Position numbers and translations under genes: made by a program
Assembly (NCBI RefSeq): GCF_041468085.1
Contig: NZ_CP121017.1
Span: 3,719,501-3,783,500, forward strand
From: Tistrella mobilis
GTDB lineage: Bacteria; Pseudomonadota; Alphaproteobacteria; Tistrellales; Tistrellaceae
Direction of reading: 5' to 3'
Length of the DNA: 64,000 bases
The notes under the pieces: generated by a model
Seen by the model: only the letters and a program-made list of their open reading frames with translations
The model's database searches: none
What the model was told of the DNA's origin: nothing
Shown: piece by piece, positions 1-9,882 of the stretch
Position numbering within the stretch: position 1 is the first letter of the stretch
Layout of the letters: every line of letters starts with the position of its first letter

Positions 1-132
1 AAACCTGGGTGTTCGGCTCGGCGCCATAGGCCGTGGCAGCGCCCGAGAACAGCTTGGCATTGCTCGACACCTGGGCATGGACCTCAAGACCGATCACGAT
101 CTCCCAGTCGCCCGTGTTGCCGCGGATCAGGC

Positions 133-136
<4 letters not shown>
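1..136 (-). CDS. gatB: Asp/Glu-tRNA amidotransferase subunit B, N-terminal fragment
   Basis: This is the first 45 codons of GatB; the rest lies beyond the window start. GatB binds the misacylated Glu-tRNA(Gln) or Asp-tRNA(Asn) and transfers ammonia to it within the cytoplasmic GatCAB complex. The visible N-terminus contains the signature [14 protein letters not shown] followed by SNAKLFSG, which is typical of the family. The ATG overlaps the gatA stop codon by four bases (ATGA at 133-136), so translation is probably coupled. It is the last visible gene of a gatC-gatA-gatB operon. Confidence 0.95.
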
Positions 137-1626
<1,490 letters not shown>

Positions 1627-1631
1627 GTCGA

Positions 1632-1919
1632 TCACTCCACGACCTTGGGGACGACGAAGAAGACGGGGTCGCCGGCCGGATTATTGGCCATCACCTTGTC
1701 GCGGCAATTCCCGTCGGTCACGACGTCGGGACGCTGCGGCAGCCCCTTGTCGGCGGCACCGGTCATCGGCGCCACCCCTTGCGTGTCGACTTCGCGCAGC
1801 TGCTCCACCCAGTCGAGAATGCCGCCCAGCTCGCGGGCATAGCCGTCGAGCTCGTCTTCGGGCACATCCAGACGGGCGAGGGTGGCGATCTTCCTGACGG
1901 CGGCTCGATCGAGCGTCAT
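1632..1919 (-). CDS. gatC: Asp/Glu-tRNA amidotransferase subunit C
   Basis: GatC is the small subunit that wraps around and stabilises GatA and GatB. The 95-residue product begins [19 protein letters not shown], the usual GatC start. It continues with the ILDWVEQL helix and ends with a proline-rich FFVVPKVVE tail, as expected. A longer in-frame reading upstream (to 2129) is an artefact: that extension has no family features. It is the first gene of the gatCAB operon, so the promoter should lie in 1920-2134, shared with divergent ruvX. Confidence 0.94.
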   Translation of the reverse strand: MTLDRAAVRKIATLARLDVPEDELDGYARELGGILDWVEQLREVDTQGVAPMTGAADKGLPQRPDVVTDGNCRDKVMANNPAGDPVFFVVPKVVE

Positions 1920-2134
1920 CGTCGCTGCCCCACTCCAATGGTTCCGGCGGCCGGTTTCGCGAGAACCGGCGGTCAATCTGACGACGGCCGCTTCCCGGGC
2001 CGGTCGACGGGCACCCGATGCACCTTCGCGCAGGCACAGGTCCCCGTGCTTGACATTCCTGGCGGAAAAGCGGCCAGATGGCGGCTCTCGACACACCCGT
2101 TCAGCGGCAGCGAGGCCGCAAGGTAACACCCGCC

Positions 2135-2743
2135 ATGACGAACCGCAACCCCGCCTCAGAGGCCGATTCCGGGGCAGATTCGGGGGCGCCGTCCAAGGCC
2201 CCCCCGAAGGTCGACCTCACCCCCTGGCAGCTGGCCCGGATGCTGCCCGCGAAGGGCCGGATCATGGGGCTGGATGTCGGCACCAAAACGGTCGGCATCG
2301 CGGTCTCGGACGAGCTGCGCCGGGTGGCGACGCCGATCGAGCTGATCCGCCGCACCAAGTTCCGCGTCGATGCCGCCCGCATGGCCGAGATCGTGCGCGA
2401 GCGCGGCGTGGTCGCGGTGGTGCTGGGCCTGCCGGTCAACATGGACGGCACCGAGGGCCCGCGCTGCCAGTCGATCCGCCAGTTCCGCGAGAATCTGGCC
2501 CAGTTCCTCACCGCGGACGGCATCGACCTGCCGATGATGTTCTGGGACGAGCGCTGGTCGACCGCCGCCGTGCAGCGCTACATGATCGATGCCGACATGT
2601 CGCGCAAGCGCCGCGCCGAACTGGTCGACAAGGCGGCCGCCGGCTACATCCTGGACGGCGCGCTCGACGCCATGAACCGCCCGCCGCCGATCTGGGCGCG
2701 CGAGGAAGAAGAGGATGCCGGCGAACCGGCAGACGAGCGGTGA
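2135..2743 (+). CDS. ruvX: Holliday-junction-resolvase-like RNase H-fold protein (RuvX/YqgF)
   Basis: The product belongs to the YqgF/RuvX family, linked in other bacteria to 16S rRNA 5'-end processing and proposed as a Holliday junction resolvase. The RNase H-like core starts at about residue 44 with GLDVGTKTVGIAVSD, whose first Asp is the predicted metal ligand. It continues with VLGLPVNMDGTEGP and FWDERWSTAAVQ and ends with the AGYILDGAL helix. At 202 residues it is longer than the usual 140-160, because of a Ser/Ala/Pro-rich N-terminal extension of about 40 residues and an acidic tail. I start at the ATG at 2135 rather than an upstream ATG at 2078, because the added segment looks non-coding. 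It is divergent from gatC. Confidence 0.9.
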   Translation: MTNRNPASEADSGADSGAPSKAPPKVDLTPWQLARMLPAKGRIMGLDVGTKTVGIAVSDELRRVATPIELIRRTKFRVDAARMAEIVRERGVVAVVLGLPVNMDGTEGPRCQSIRQFRENLAQFLTADGIDLPMMFWDERWSTAAVQRYMIDADMSRKRRAELVDKAAAGYILDGALDAMNRPPPIWAREEEEDAGEPADER

Positions 2744-2861
2744 GCGCCTGACTGCGGCAGCATTACGACACCCGGCCCGGGAAGTTGCGTGCCGGCACAG
2801 ATCCCGGCCGGTTCCCGCCATTTCTCATGACGTGGTCACAGACCTCGTGTAGCGTCTCCGC

Positions 2862-4916
2862 ATGGCGAGCGAGACGTCCAGCGATATGGATCCGCCGGCG
2901 GACGGGCCGGCCATCCCACCCATCCGGCGGCTGCGCCGGCCGATGGCCGGCTGGCTCGCCCTGCTTTTCTATGGCGCAATGCTGGGTGCCGCCGGCACCG
3001 GGCTGATGCTGCAGTATCAAGACCGCCTGGAGCATCAGATCGACCTGCGCGAGACCCGTCTGCGGACCGGGGGCGACGTGATCGCGACCATGGCACGGGT
3101 CGCTGCCGCTGAAATCGATGCCCTGGGCACGGCCGCGTCGCTGGCCATGGACCGCCCGCCGGCACTCCGCCTGCCCTTCCTGCGCGAAAACGACCGTTTC
3201 GAGGTACCGCCTGGCACCGGCATGACCGGGCGGCTGACCGGCCGCCTGCCCGACGATCCGTCGACCATGCCCGCCCTGCTCGACGAAATGTCGGCCGTGG
3301 CGACGATCGAGCCTTTCGTGCTCGGCGCCCTGCGCCAGCTGCCGGAAAGCGCCTGGATCTATTACATGTCGGCGCGGGGCTTCCTGCTGCTCTATCCCTT
3401 CGATGCGGGAGAAGCGGCACGGTACAGCGATGCGATGATGTCCGCCGAGCTGATGAGCCGCGCCCGCCCCGACACCAACCCGACCGGGCGCACCTTCTGG
3501 ACCGCCCCTTACGAGGACATGGCCGGCAAGGGGCGGATCGTGTCGATCGTCAAACCGGTGATCGAGGCCGGCGCCCTCCCGCCTGCGGGTTTCCGCGGGG
3601 TGATCGGCATCGATCTCACCGAACAGGCGCTCGCACGCATGCTCGACGAAATGGGCCTGCCGGACGGCCTGCGGATGCTGATCGACGAGGCCGGCAATGT
3701 GATTGCCCTGTCGACCGGCGCCGGACCATTGCCCGCCGTCGGCGATACCGGCCTGCCTGACCGGATCTGGCAGGCGGCCGGCGGCACGGGTGCCCTGGGC
3801 GAGCGCATATCGACGCAGGCGCGCGGCGTTCTTCGGCCGATGGGCGATGCCGCACTCTTCCATTCCCGCATCGCCGGCACGCCCTGGTCGCTGATTCATA
3901 TCGACCGGATGTCGGGCCTGAAGACCACCGTGCTGATGTCCATGTGGCCCGAGGCGATCGCAGCCCTGCTGCTGATGATGATCCTGGGCGCCTTCGAATC
4001 GCATCGCCGGATGCTCCGCCGGTTGAGCCGCCACCGCACCGCGCTGGCGCTCCGCGTCGAAGAACTGGACCGGGCACGCCGGGATCTGGCCGCAGCACGC
4101 GACGAGGCCGAAGCCGCCAACCTGGCCAAGACCGCCTTCCTTGCGCATATGAGCCACGAGCTGCGCACGCCGCTGAATGCGGTGATCGGCATGGCCGAAA
4201 CGCTGAAAGCCGAAGTGTTCGGCCCGCTTGGCCCCAAGCAGATGGAATATGCCGGCGACATCGCAAGCGCCGGCGGCCACCTGCTGGAGCTGATCAACGA
4301 CCTGTTGGATCTGGCCCGGATCGAGGCCGGCGAAGCGACGCTCGATGAAGAGATCGTATCGGTGGACGACATCGTGCGCCCGGCCATCTCGATCGTCTCG
4401 GCCCGGGCCCGCAAGGCCGGCCATGTGCTTCACCTGATGACGCCGTCGCGGCCGGTATCGGTATCCTGCGACAGCCGCAAGATGCGCCAGGTGCTGATCA
4501 ACCTGCTGGGCAATGCGGTCAAGTTCACGCCCGATGGCGGCCGCATCTCTCTGGTGGTGCGGCTGATGCCCGACCGGTCGCTGACCTTCACGGTCACCGA
4601 CAATGGCCGTGGCATGGATCCAGCTGAAATTCCCCGGGCCCTGGAGCCGTTCAAGCGGCTCGATATCGACCCACTGGTCCGTCGGCAAGAGGGAGCAGGA
4701 CTGGGTCTGTCCATCGTCGCATCGTTCGTAAAGCTTCATCGCGGCAGGCTCGAGATCCGTAGCGCTCTGAAGTCTGGAACCTCGGTTGTGGTCACCCTCC
4801 CCACTGACTGCGTCCTGACAACGCCGTCTCCAAAGGACCTTAGGGCATCGGAAGGATGTAGGGGCGCGAAGAAGTCAGAAGTCGATGCTCCGCCCCGAGA
4901 ATCTCCGGAGAACTGA
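2862..4916 (+). CDS. Membrane sensor histidine kinase
   Basis: This is a 684-residue two-component sensor kinase without an adjacent response regulator. A first membrane segment lies at about residues 28-50. A periplasmic region of roughly 300 residues resembles a Cache-type sensor, and a second membrane segment follows near residues 363-378. The HisKA domain has FLAHMSHELRTPLNAVIG with the phospho-acceptor His432. The ATPase domain shows an N box (INLLGNAVKFTPDGG), a G1 box (VTDNGRGMDPAEI) and a G2 box (GAGLGLSIVASF). The last ~37 residues after the ATPase fold (from about base 4800) are rich in Ser, Pro and Lys, unlike the rest. Base composition also falls there, so the tail may come from an island junction. 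The signal sensed is unknown. Confidence 0.88.
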   Translation: MASETSSDMDPPADGPAIPPIRRLRRPMAGWLALLFYGAMLGAAGTGLMLQYQDRLEHQIDLRETRLRTGGDVIATMARVAAAEIDALGTAASLAMDRPPALRLPFLRENDRFEVPPGTGMTGRLTGRLPDDPSTMPALLDEMSAVATIEPFVLGALRQLPESAWIYYMSARGFLLLYPFDAGEAARYSDAMMSAELMSRARPDTNPTGRTFWTAPYEDMAGKGRIVSIVKPVIEAGALPPAGFRGVIGIDLTEQALARMLDEMGLPDGLRMLIDEAGNVIALSTGAGPLPAVGDTGLPDRIWQAAGGTGALGERISTQARGVLRPMGDAALFHSRIAGTPWSLIHIDRMSGLKTTVLMSMWPEAIAALLLMMILGAFESHRRMLRRLSRHRTALALRVEELDRARRDLAAARDEAEAANLAKTAFLAHMSHELRTPLNAVIGMAETLKAEVFGPLGPKQMEYAGDIASAGGHLLELINDLLDLARIEAGEATLDEEIVSVDDIVRPAISIVSARARKAGHVLHLMTPSRPVSVSCDSRKMRQVLINLLGNAVKFTPDGGRISLVVRLMPDRSLTFTVTDNGRGMDPAEIPRALEPFKRLDIDPLVRRQEGAGLGLSIVASFVKLHRGRLEIRSALKSGTSVVVTLPTDCVLTTPSPKDLRASEGCRGAKKSEVDAPPRESPEN

Positions 4917-5123
4917 CAAATAGCAACCAGAGTTGTACTGACAATACCTCGCCCCTAAGCCGGCAAGGCAGCGTCAAGAGTGAAGATCGGAGGGATCCAC
5001 TTCTATACCTGCCAAAAGCCCAACTTCGAGACAGGTTTCGGCGCGATCAGAAGCAATGACATTGTCGCAGCATACGAAGAATGGAGGGTACCGGACGACT
5101 GCCGATACCCTGAACCTGAGGCG
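4917..5123. other. Intergenic junction, no convincing gene
   Basis: This 207-base gap lies between a plus-strand kinase and the convergent end of the polysaccharide locus. Its base composition is well below that of the kinase body. A 62-codon reading frame starts at 4980 and runs into the dioxygenase gene on the other strand, but it has no ribosome site or recognisable domain, so I do not call it. I see no clear T-tract terminator for either flanking gene. Confidence 0.5.
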
Positions 5124-6041
5124 TCAGGCAAGACCAGTGAAGTCAGGCAGCCCGATCCCAGCAGCTGACAGCCGCTCCCGTAGCTCTACAGGAAAGTCTA
5201 TTTTTGCCCGATCTCCGGCCAACCGCACCTGTTCCATTTGGCGCTGCATGTTTGTTCTGGAGAAATCAGACGTGAAAATATTATCCATGCCGAAAGTGAA
5301 GAAGATGGACATTTTTTGCTCATCTCTCCGCATTTTAACATAAGCCTCTCGAATTTTCACGAAGAGATCAGGATCCTGACGCTGAGCGTGACGCCCTTTC
5401 AACACCCGAGACACCTTCTGCATGACTTTTTCAACGCCATCCGGCAAATCACCACAATGGCTGATTCTCACATCAAAAATCACGATATCGCCGAGCCCGG
5501 AATACAAAGTCACCAACTCCCCCTCGGAGAGATTAGCAACTTTATGCGAACCACGTCGAACTTTTAGCCCCGTATTATTGTTGGAATGGTCCTGCAGATA
5601 TATCCCGATCTTATAAACGCGGCAACTCTCCGCGCCAATGCAGGGTTTGGAGAAGTAGCTACCGTACCTCGTCTCGCTATCTTTGTGCCAACCGGCAACC
5701 ATATTCATATGGGCATCGCTATGGCCGGTGAAGACAACCTTTGACTGATCAAGCGACCAATTGATTGCCTGGATGATCCGATCGTGCCCGAATACCCATG
5801 CCAGGGCCTTCTCATCAGCTGCCACATTCGAACGAGTACGCCCGAGACCAAGCCGGAGCCCCCGCGCCTCCAGATAGCCACGGGCCTGTTCGCGCATGCG
5901 CGCTATCTCTGCCGGCGAGAAAACCTCTTTCAGCACAACAAAACCATTGGCTTCGATCGACTGCCGCAACGCATCGCCGGATACGACTCCGTTAGCAACA
6001 TCCTGGTAGCGATATGTATCACCAACCACAAAGGAGGACAT
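5124..6041 (-). CDS. PhyH-type Fe(II)/2-oxoglutarate dioxygenase
   Basis: The 305-residue product looks like a phytanoyl-CoA dioxygenase (PhyH) family oxygenase. It has the N-terminal IEANGFVVLKEVFSPAEIARM block, then a metal-binding H-x-D pair in GWHKDSE (His119, Asp121). A candidate distal ligand is His195 in RISHCGD, and NTGLKVRRGSH matches the family's central strand. Such enzymes hydroxylate a carbon substrate using 2-oxoglutarate and oxygen. It is the last gene of the polysaccharide locus, so a sugar, lipid carrier or aglycone substrate is possible, but that is inference. I use the ATG at 6041, preceded by GGGA at 6-base spacing. An ATG at 6053 and longer starts are also open. Base composition is AT-richer than the flanking genome. 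Confidence 0.7.
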   Translation of the reverse strand: MSSFVVGDTYRYQDVANGVVSGDALRQSIEANGFVVLKEVFSPAEIARMREQARGYLEARGLRLGLGRTRSNVAADEKALAWVFGHDRIIQAINWSLDQSKVVFTGHSDAHMNMVAGWHKDSETRYGSYFSKPCIGAESCRVYKIGIYLQDHSNNNTGLKVRRGSHKVANLSEGELVTLYSGLGDIVIFDVRISHCGDLPDGVEKVMQKVSRVLKGRHAQRQDPDLFVKIREAYVKMRRDEQKMSIFFTFGMDNIFTSDFSRTNMQRQMEQVRLAGDRAKIDFPVELRERLSAAGIGLPDFTGLA

Positions 6042-6152
6042 GGCTGTTCCCATGATCAGTTGAGCACACAACATATGCATGGCCAAACCGCGATGACATT
6101 CGACAAACCACGCCAGTCACCGGATTGCCACGCAGAACGGACCAAGACCTCG

Positions 6153-7433
6153 TCACACAGACGGCTGCAGGCACCGAATGTTCTTTTCCGCAAGTTTGGC
6201 ATGCCCGGCAACGCGCGCCAAGATGTCACGTCTCCGGTCGTCCCCTTCGTCCAGAAAGCGTTGAGTCATTTGGAGGATGGCGGGGGTAGCCGCCCCCAGC
6301 TGCTTCGCATCGATCGATGCATCTGGCAGCCCAAGCAATCGTCCTAGCCCAGCAATCTTATGGGTATTGCCCGAGAACAAAACTGATGGTGTCCCACCAG
6401 TAGAAGCAAGGATCGACGGATGCCAACGCCCCGAAATAAAGGCACGAGCATTGGCAAGAATGTCCAACCCCATCCCCATCGGCGTGTTCGCCGGCAAAAA
6501 CGGCAATGAAAGTTTCCGGGCGACTGGCGCCAGCAGGACTTCGTCCGTCGCGTCAGGTGCGACAACCAAGACCTGATCGCAGAGTTTACCCAATTCGCCG
6601 CAGAGGGTCACGAACGGGGATCGATCGACCGCCGATTGGTCTTCTGCCCGCAGCAATGCAGAACTACCCGTGATGCAGATATACGGCCGGGATGGATCAA
6701 ATGTTGATGAGTCAAACGGGAAGACCGTACATGCGCCTTTTCGGCCGTACGCATCCAGAAATGCCTGCCCCGTCAGCGGCTTCCACCGGAAAGCTGCATC
6801 TGCGGACAAAGCATCTTCAGTGTACGGCAAAATGCGTGCAGCCTCATCAAAAGAGGCCGGCTCACGGAAAACAACATCATCAAGCATCGGATAGACCGCC
6901 TGAACGAGCGCGCGCATCCGCTCATCATTCAACTGGACAGTATGATTGACAATGACACATTTTTTGCCCGCGTGGCGCTTCGCATAATACATCCAGAAGA
7001 GCGACATCCGCCCTTTCTTTTCAAAATTGTAGATACTCCCCTCACCATTTACCATCACCAGGTCGGCTGCTTCAATCGCCTGCCGGGTGACCGGGAAAAG
7101 GCGCCCCGCCTTCACTTCCCGGGCCGTCACTTCGAAATCCTCCATGGTTTGAGGGTCTGCGATACGCCCCTGTCGACGACGCCTCAACGCGTTCTGTGCA
7201 ACGCGGAGGCCAGCGCGAAGTTTTGGGCGTTCATAAGAATATTCTTTGAGAAGGGAAATAGCCCGGGTCTTGATGTTATAGGGGTCCGACCCCACACCAT
7301 TCAAAGCGCCCAGTTTGACGATGCTAACCACTTCTGCATCTGTTTTCTGAATCAAATCGTACATCGCATAGGTCGTGGCCCTGCATCCCCAGTTGTTCTG
7401 ACTGGTGCTGTCATTCACAAAGCAAATCTTCAT
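6153..7433 (-). CDS. Polysaccharide pyruvyl transferase family protein
   Basis: The 426-residue product resembles the polysaccharide pyruvyl transferase family, which adds ketal pyruvate from phosphoenolpyruvate to sugars. Supporting features are the N-terminal NWGCRATTYAMYDLI motif (family members start with a similar GN.G-type helix), the central DLVMVNGEGSIYNF block, and the C-terminal GRWHPSILASTGGTPSVLF...HKIAG block with the conserved His and Lys. Family members also include CsaB-like and colanic-acid WcaK-like enzymes, so the acceptor is unknown. The start at ATG 7433 (MKICFVNDS) fits the first beta strand; upstream in-frame codons to 7520 add nothing recognisable. It sits between the sialyltransferase-like gene and the dioxygenase. 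Confidence 0.78.
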   Translation of the reverse strand: MKICFVNDSTSQNNWGCRATTYAMYDLIQKTDAEVVSIVKLGALNGVGSDPYNIKTRAISLLKEYSYERPKLRAGLRVAQNALRRRRQGRIADPQTMEDFEVTAREVKAGRLFPVTRQAIEAADLVMVNGEGSIYNFEKKGRMSLFWMYYAKRHAGKKCVIVNHTVQLNDERMRALVQAVYPMLDDVVFREPASFDEAARILPYTEDALSADAAFRWKPLTGQAFLDAYGRKGACTVFPFDSSTFDPSRPYICITGSSALLRAEDQSAVDRSPFVTLCGELGKLCDQVLVVAPDATDEVLLAPVARKLSLPFLPANTPMGMGLDILANARAFISGRWHPSILASTGGTPSVLFSGNTHKIAGLGRLLGLPDASIDAKQLGAATPAILQMTQRFLDEGDDRRRDILARVAGHAKLAEKNIRCLQPSV

Positions 7434-7565
7434 GCCATCTCTCTTGGAAGAATGACGCCTGTTTTTGGCTGGCCTGTCATGGCGGTGCAGCGCAGCACCA
7501 TCATACGAAGCCTCCATCAAACCACAAGCCGGTTCTCAAGACTTTATGTCGCAGCGCAACATAAT

Positions 7566-8603
7566 CTATTCGTGATCTTGGGAATCTGGAGAAACAATCT
7601 GTATCCCCTGCGATCGGAAAGATGCTTCGATATCCGCAAAAAATGCAGCAGCCCGCCCCTTGCGAGATACGGGCAGAATAGAGCTGACTTTCGCGCCGGT
7701 CTCCCGTCTGAGCGATACCAGTGCCGTGCTGTAGAAGGAAACGAATTCCCCCACGTTCAGCTCCGCTGTCACTTCCTCGATTGGCATCGCACCCGGCAGC
7801 ACCTCGACATCACGCGACAAAGCCTTTGCCATGTCCTCCGCACGTGAGACACCTTTCGGATGAGGCTTATAGAACAAAGTGCGCGGAGCTTTATGTCGGA
7901 AATAGCTTGCGACCCGCGCCCTGAGGACGCGCTCTTCTTCGGGATCGAGGAGTTCTGACACTTCCTGATCAAGGAAAACGATCCGCTCCGGATCTCCCGC
8001 CGGGCTCTGCCTACTGTTTGCAATGTCCAGTACGATCACCTCACCACCGCGCGAAACGAGGCCCTGCCGGTTAAAGGTAAAGGTGGCATCGTAGAGGTCC
8101 CGGTCGTACCCGGTGATGTGCCTAAGGCCAGAGATCGGCCAGTACGATACACCATATCTTGCCCCGACGAAAATTTTGGCCAGGTTCTTCAGTCGCTCAG
8201 ATGGGCCCGGGCGCCGATCGGCATAGTTGATCATCCCGTCAGGCAGCAAGCCCAACCAAGCATGTCGCCGGCTGGACACAAAATAGTTGGCAGCAAAATG
8301 CATGACATGAGGAATGAAGATCGCACAATTGCGGCGAACAATGGGATGGCGTTTCAGGAATGCCGCAAATTCCCGAACAATAGAGCCGTAAGGCCTGGTG
8401 CCTGGTCCAGGGAAGCACTCGACATGCACCCCGCTCCGCTCTGGCAACCAGCGAGGTTCCCCCCCTCCAAACCAGAGTAGAAATGCCTGCTTCCTGGGTT
8501 CCAACATCCTCAGAAGAACGCCCGCCGCTCTCAAAGACTCGAAACCTGTGCAAACGAAGACGTACGCCGAAACTTTATCGGGGATTGTCAACAGATTACT
8601 CAC
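7566..8603 (-). CDS. Sialyltransferase-like glycosyltransferase
   Basis: The 345-residue product looks like a bacterial sialyltransferase/polysialyltransferase-type (GT-B) enzyme. These carry a D/E-D/E-G-like motif, an HP motif and a Ser/Thr-rich motif. Here I see LLPDGMINYAD (PDG at residues 121-123), FYKPHPKG (His248-Pro249) and SFYSTALVS (from residue 289). It would transfer a CMP-activated nonulosonic acid, which agrees with neuA and a neuB-type gene in the same locus. The start is a GTG preceded by GAGGAC. It begins only four bases after the wzx stop, so it is co-transcribed with wzx. The match is by motif only, and a different capsule glycosyltransferase cannot be excluded. Confidence 0.65.
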   Translation of the reverse strand: MSNLLTIPDKVSAYVFVCTGFESLRAAGVLLRMLEPRKQAFLLWFGGGEPRWLPERSGVHVECFPGPGTRPYGSIVREFAAFLKRHPIVRRNCAIFIPHVMHFAANYFVSSRRHAWLGLLPDGMINYADRRPGPSERLKNLAKIFVGARYGVSYWPISGLRHITGYDRDLYDATFTFNRQGLVSRGGEVIVLDIANSRQSPAGDPERIVFLDQEVSELLDPEEERVLRARVASYFRHKAPRTLFYKPHPKGVSRAEDMAKALSRDVEVLPGAMPIEEVTAELNVGEFVSFYSTALVSLRRETGAKVSSILPVSRKGRAAAFFADIEASFRSQGIQIVSPDSQDHE

Positions 8604-8607
8604 GTCC

Positions 8608-9864
8608 TCACTCCCCCTGCTCCAGCAAGGAGCGCCGCCGACGCACGCGAAGCTCCGCCACGACAGTCAACACAATTGATTGTACAAGCATCGTGACCGC
8701 CGAAGACCATAGCAATCCAGGCACTCCCCAGGAGATCCAGAAGGATACCAGAACAATATAGCTCGCGGCTGCACTCATCGTAATGGCTGCCAACCACCAG
8801 GTTTCCTTCAAGCCGCCGAATATCCAAAAGCTACGATTAAACATTACAGCAGACACGCAATAGATAAATGCCGGAATCATCCAGATTATTTCAAGATGAT
8901 AATCGCCCGGCAGGATATATTCCTTCATCATCAGAGCCCCAAGGGCAATAACAAAGGCTATGACAACAAGAATCATGTTCCGAAAGGAAACGCGCCTGAT
9001 AATTTTTAGCCCAGCAGTCAGTCGCCCCGCCGAAAACGCCTCCATAAACGGAATGCGCTGGCTCTCCGAATAGGCGTTCACCAGAACCCCGAGAACAACC
9101 ATGCCATACGACACGAGTGTGTATCCCGCAGCCAGGGAATCTGGAAGGGCAACTCCTCCCACCCATCGGCCGGCCTGCGCGACAACCCATACCGACACTA
9201 CGTAGATCGTTGTACCGCTCGCATACGCAAAGGCCGGCCTGATATGCGAGAAATTTAAACTTCCATGTGCCAGAGCATAGCGATACACCGGCCACGTTGC
9301 CAGCCAGGCGATGACCTGCGCGAATATGTAACCATAAATCAGAACCTCCACCTTATCAGATATAAACGGCTGGAACAGGAGATAGCCTGCCAGGAGCCCG
9401 AAGCCGGCGCACATTGACGACAAGGCAAAAAGGTTGGCCCGATCTCGCACACGGGCGAAGATGCTGCCGCTCTGGCTAAGGACCAAAAGCAGGCCGCATA
9501 CCAAAATCTCAAGCTGAAGCCTCAAGCTGCCTGCGGTGAGAGGATCCTCAATGCCTGACAACATCGCTCCGAGTATCAGCAGCAAACCACCCGACAGCAG
9601 CCCAGCGACACCAGCTACAAGATTGGTAAGAAAAGCAGTTCCTTTACTCCGATCGTCCGGCTGATCGAAATACATACGGCCTATAGCCATATGCAAATTT
9701 GCTGTGAGTGCTGGAACCGCGACAGCTACGACACTCGTGAAAAGTCCGAATCGGGTAAATTCAGAAGCAGACATCGTCGCGACAACGAGCGGCAGCAAAA
9801 GTATGTTGCCGAGCTTCTGAGACATTGTTCCGCCGACGATCAGCAGCGTTCTCGCACGTCGCAT
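8608..9864 (-). CDS. wzx: Wzx-type lipid-linked oligosaccharide flippase
   Basis: The 418-residue product is almost entirely hydrophobic, with about 12 membrane segments. Its N-terminus (LIVGGTMSQKLGNILLLPLV) is like that of polysaccharide transport proteins of the MATE/MOP superfamily. It would flip the undecaprenyl-linked repeat unit across the inner membrane. The ATG at 9864 is preceded by GAGGAG at a good distance. It lies between the Wzy-like gene and the sialyltransferase-like gene, the usual company of a flippase. Sequence composition is lower in GC than the flanking genome. The substrate cannot be read from the sequence. Confidence 0.78.
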   Translation of the reverse strand: MRRARTLLIVGGTMSQKLGNILLLPLVVATMSASEFTRFGLFTSVVAVAVPALTANLHMAIGRMYFDQPDDRSKGTAFLTNLVAGVAGLLSGGLLLILGAMLSGIEDPLTAGSLRLQLEILVCGLLLVLSQSGSIFARVRDRANLFALSSMCAGFGLLAGYLLFQPFISDKVEVLIYGYIFAQVIAWLATWPVYRYALAHGSLNFSHIRPAFAYASGTTIYVVSVWVVAQAGRWVGGVALPDSLAAGYTLVSYGMVVLGVLVNAYSESQRIPFMEAFSAGRLTAGLKIIRRVSFRNMILVVIAFVIALGALMMKEYILPGDYHLEIIWMIPAFIYCVSAVMFNRSFWIFGGLKETWWLAAITMSAAASYIVLVSFWISWGVPGLLWSSAVTMLVQSIVLTVVAELRVRRRRSLLEQGE

Positions 9865-9882
9865 GAGTTCTCTCCTCGCGCT

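Noticed and set aside
2763-4739. A 658-codon open frame opposite the histidine kinase
   Set aside because: It lies antisense to recognisable kinase motifs and has no domain of its own.
4980-5168. A 62-codon frame in the gap after the kinase
   Set aside because: No ribosome site and no recognisable motif, and it overlaps the dioxygenase gene in the opposite direction.
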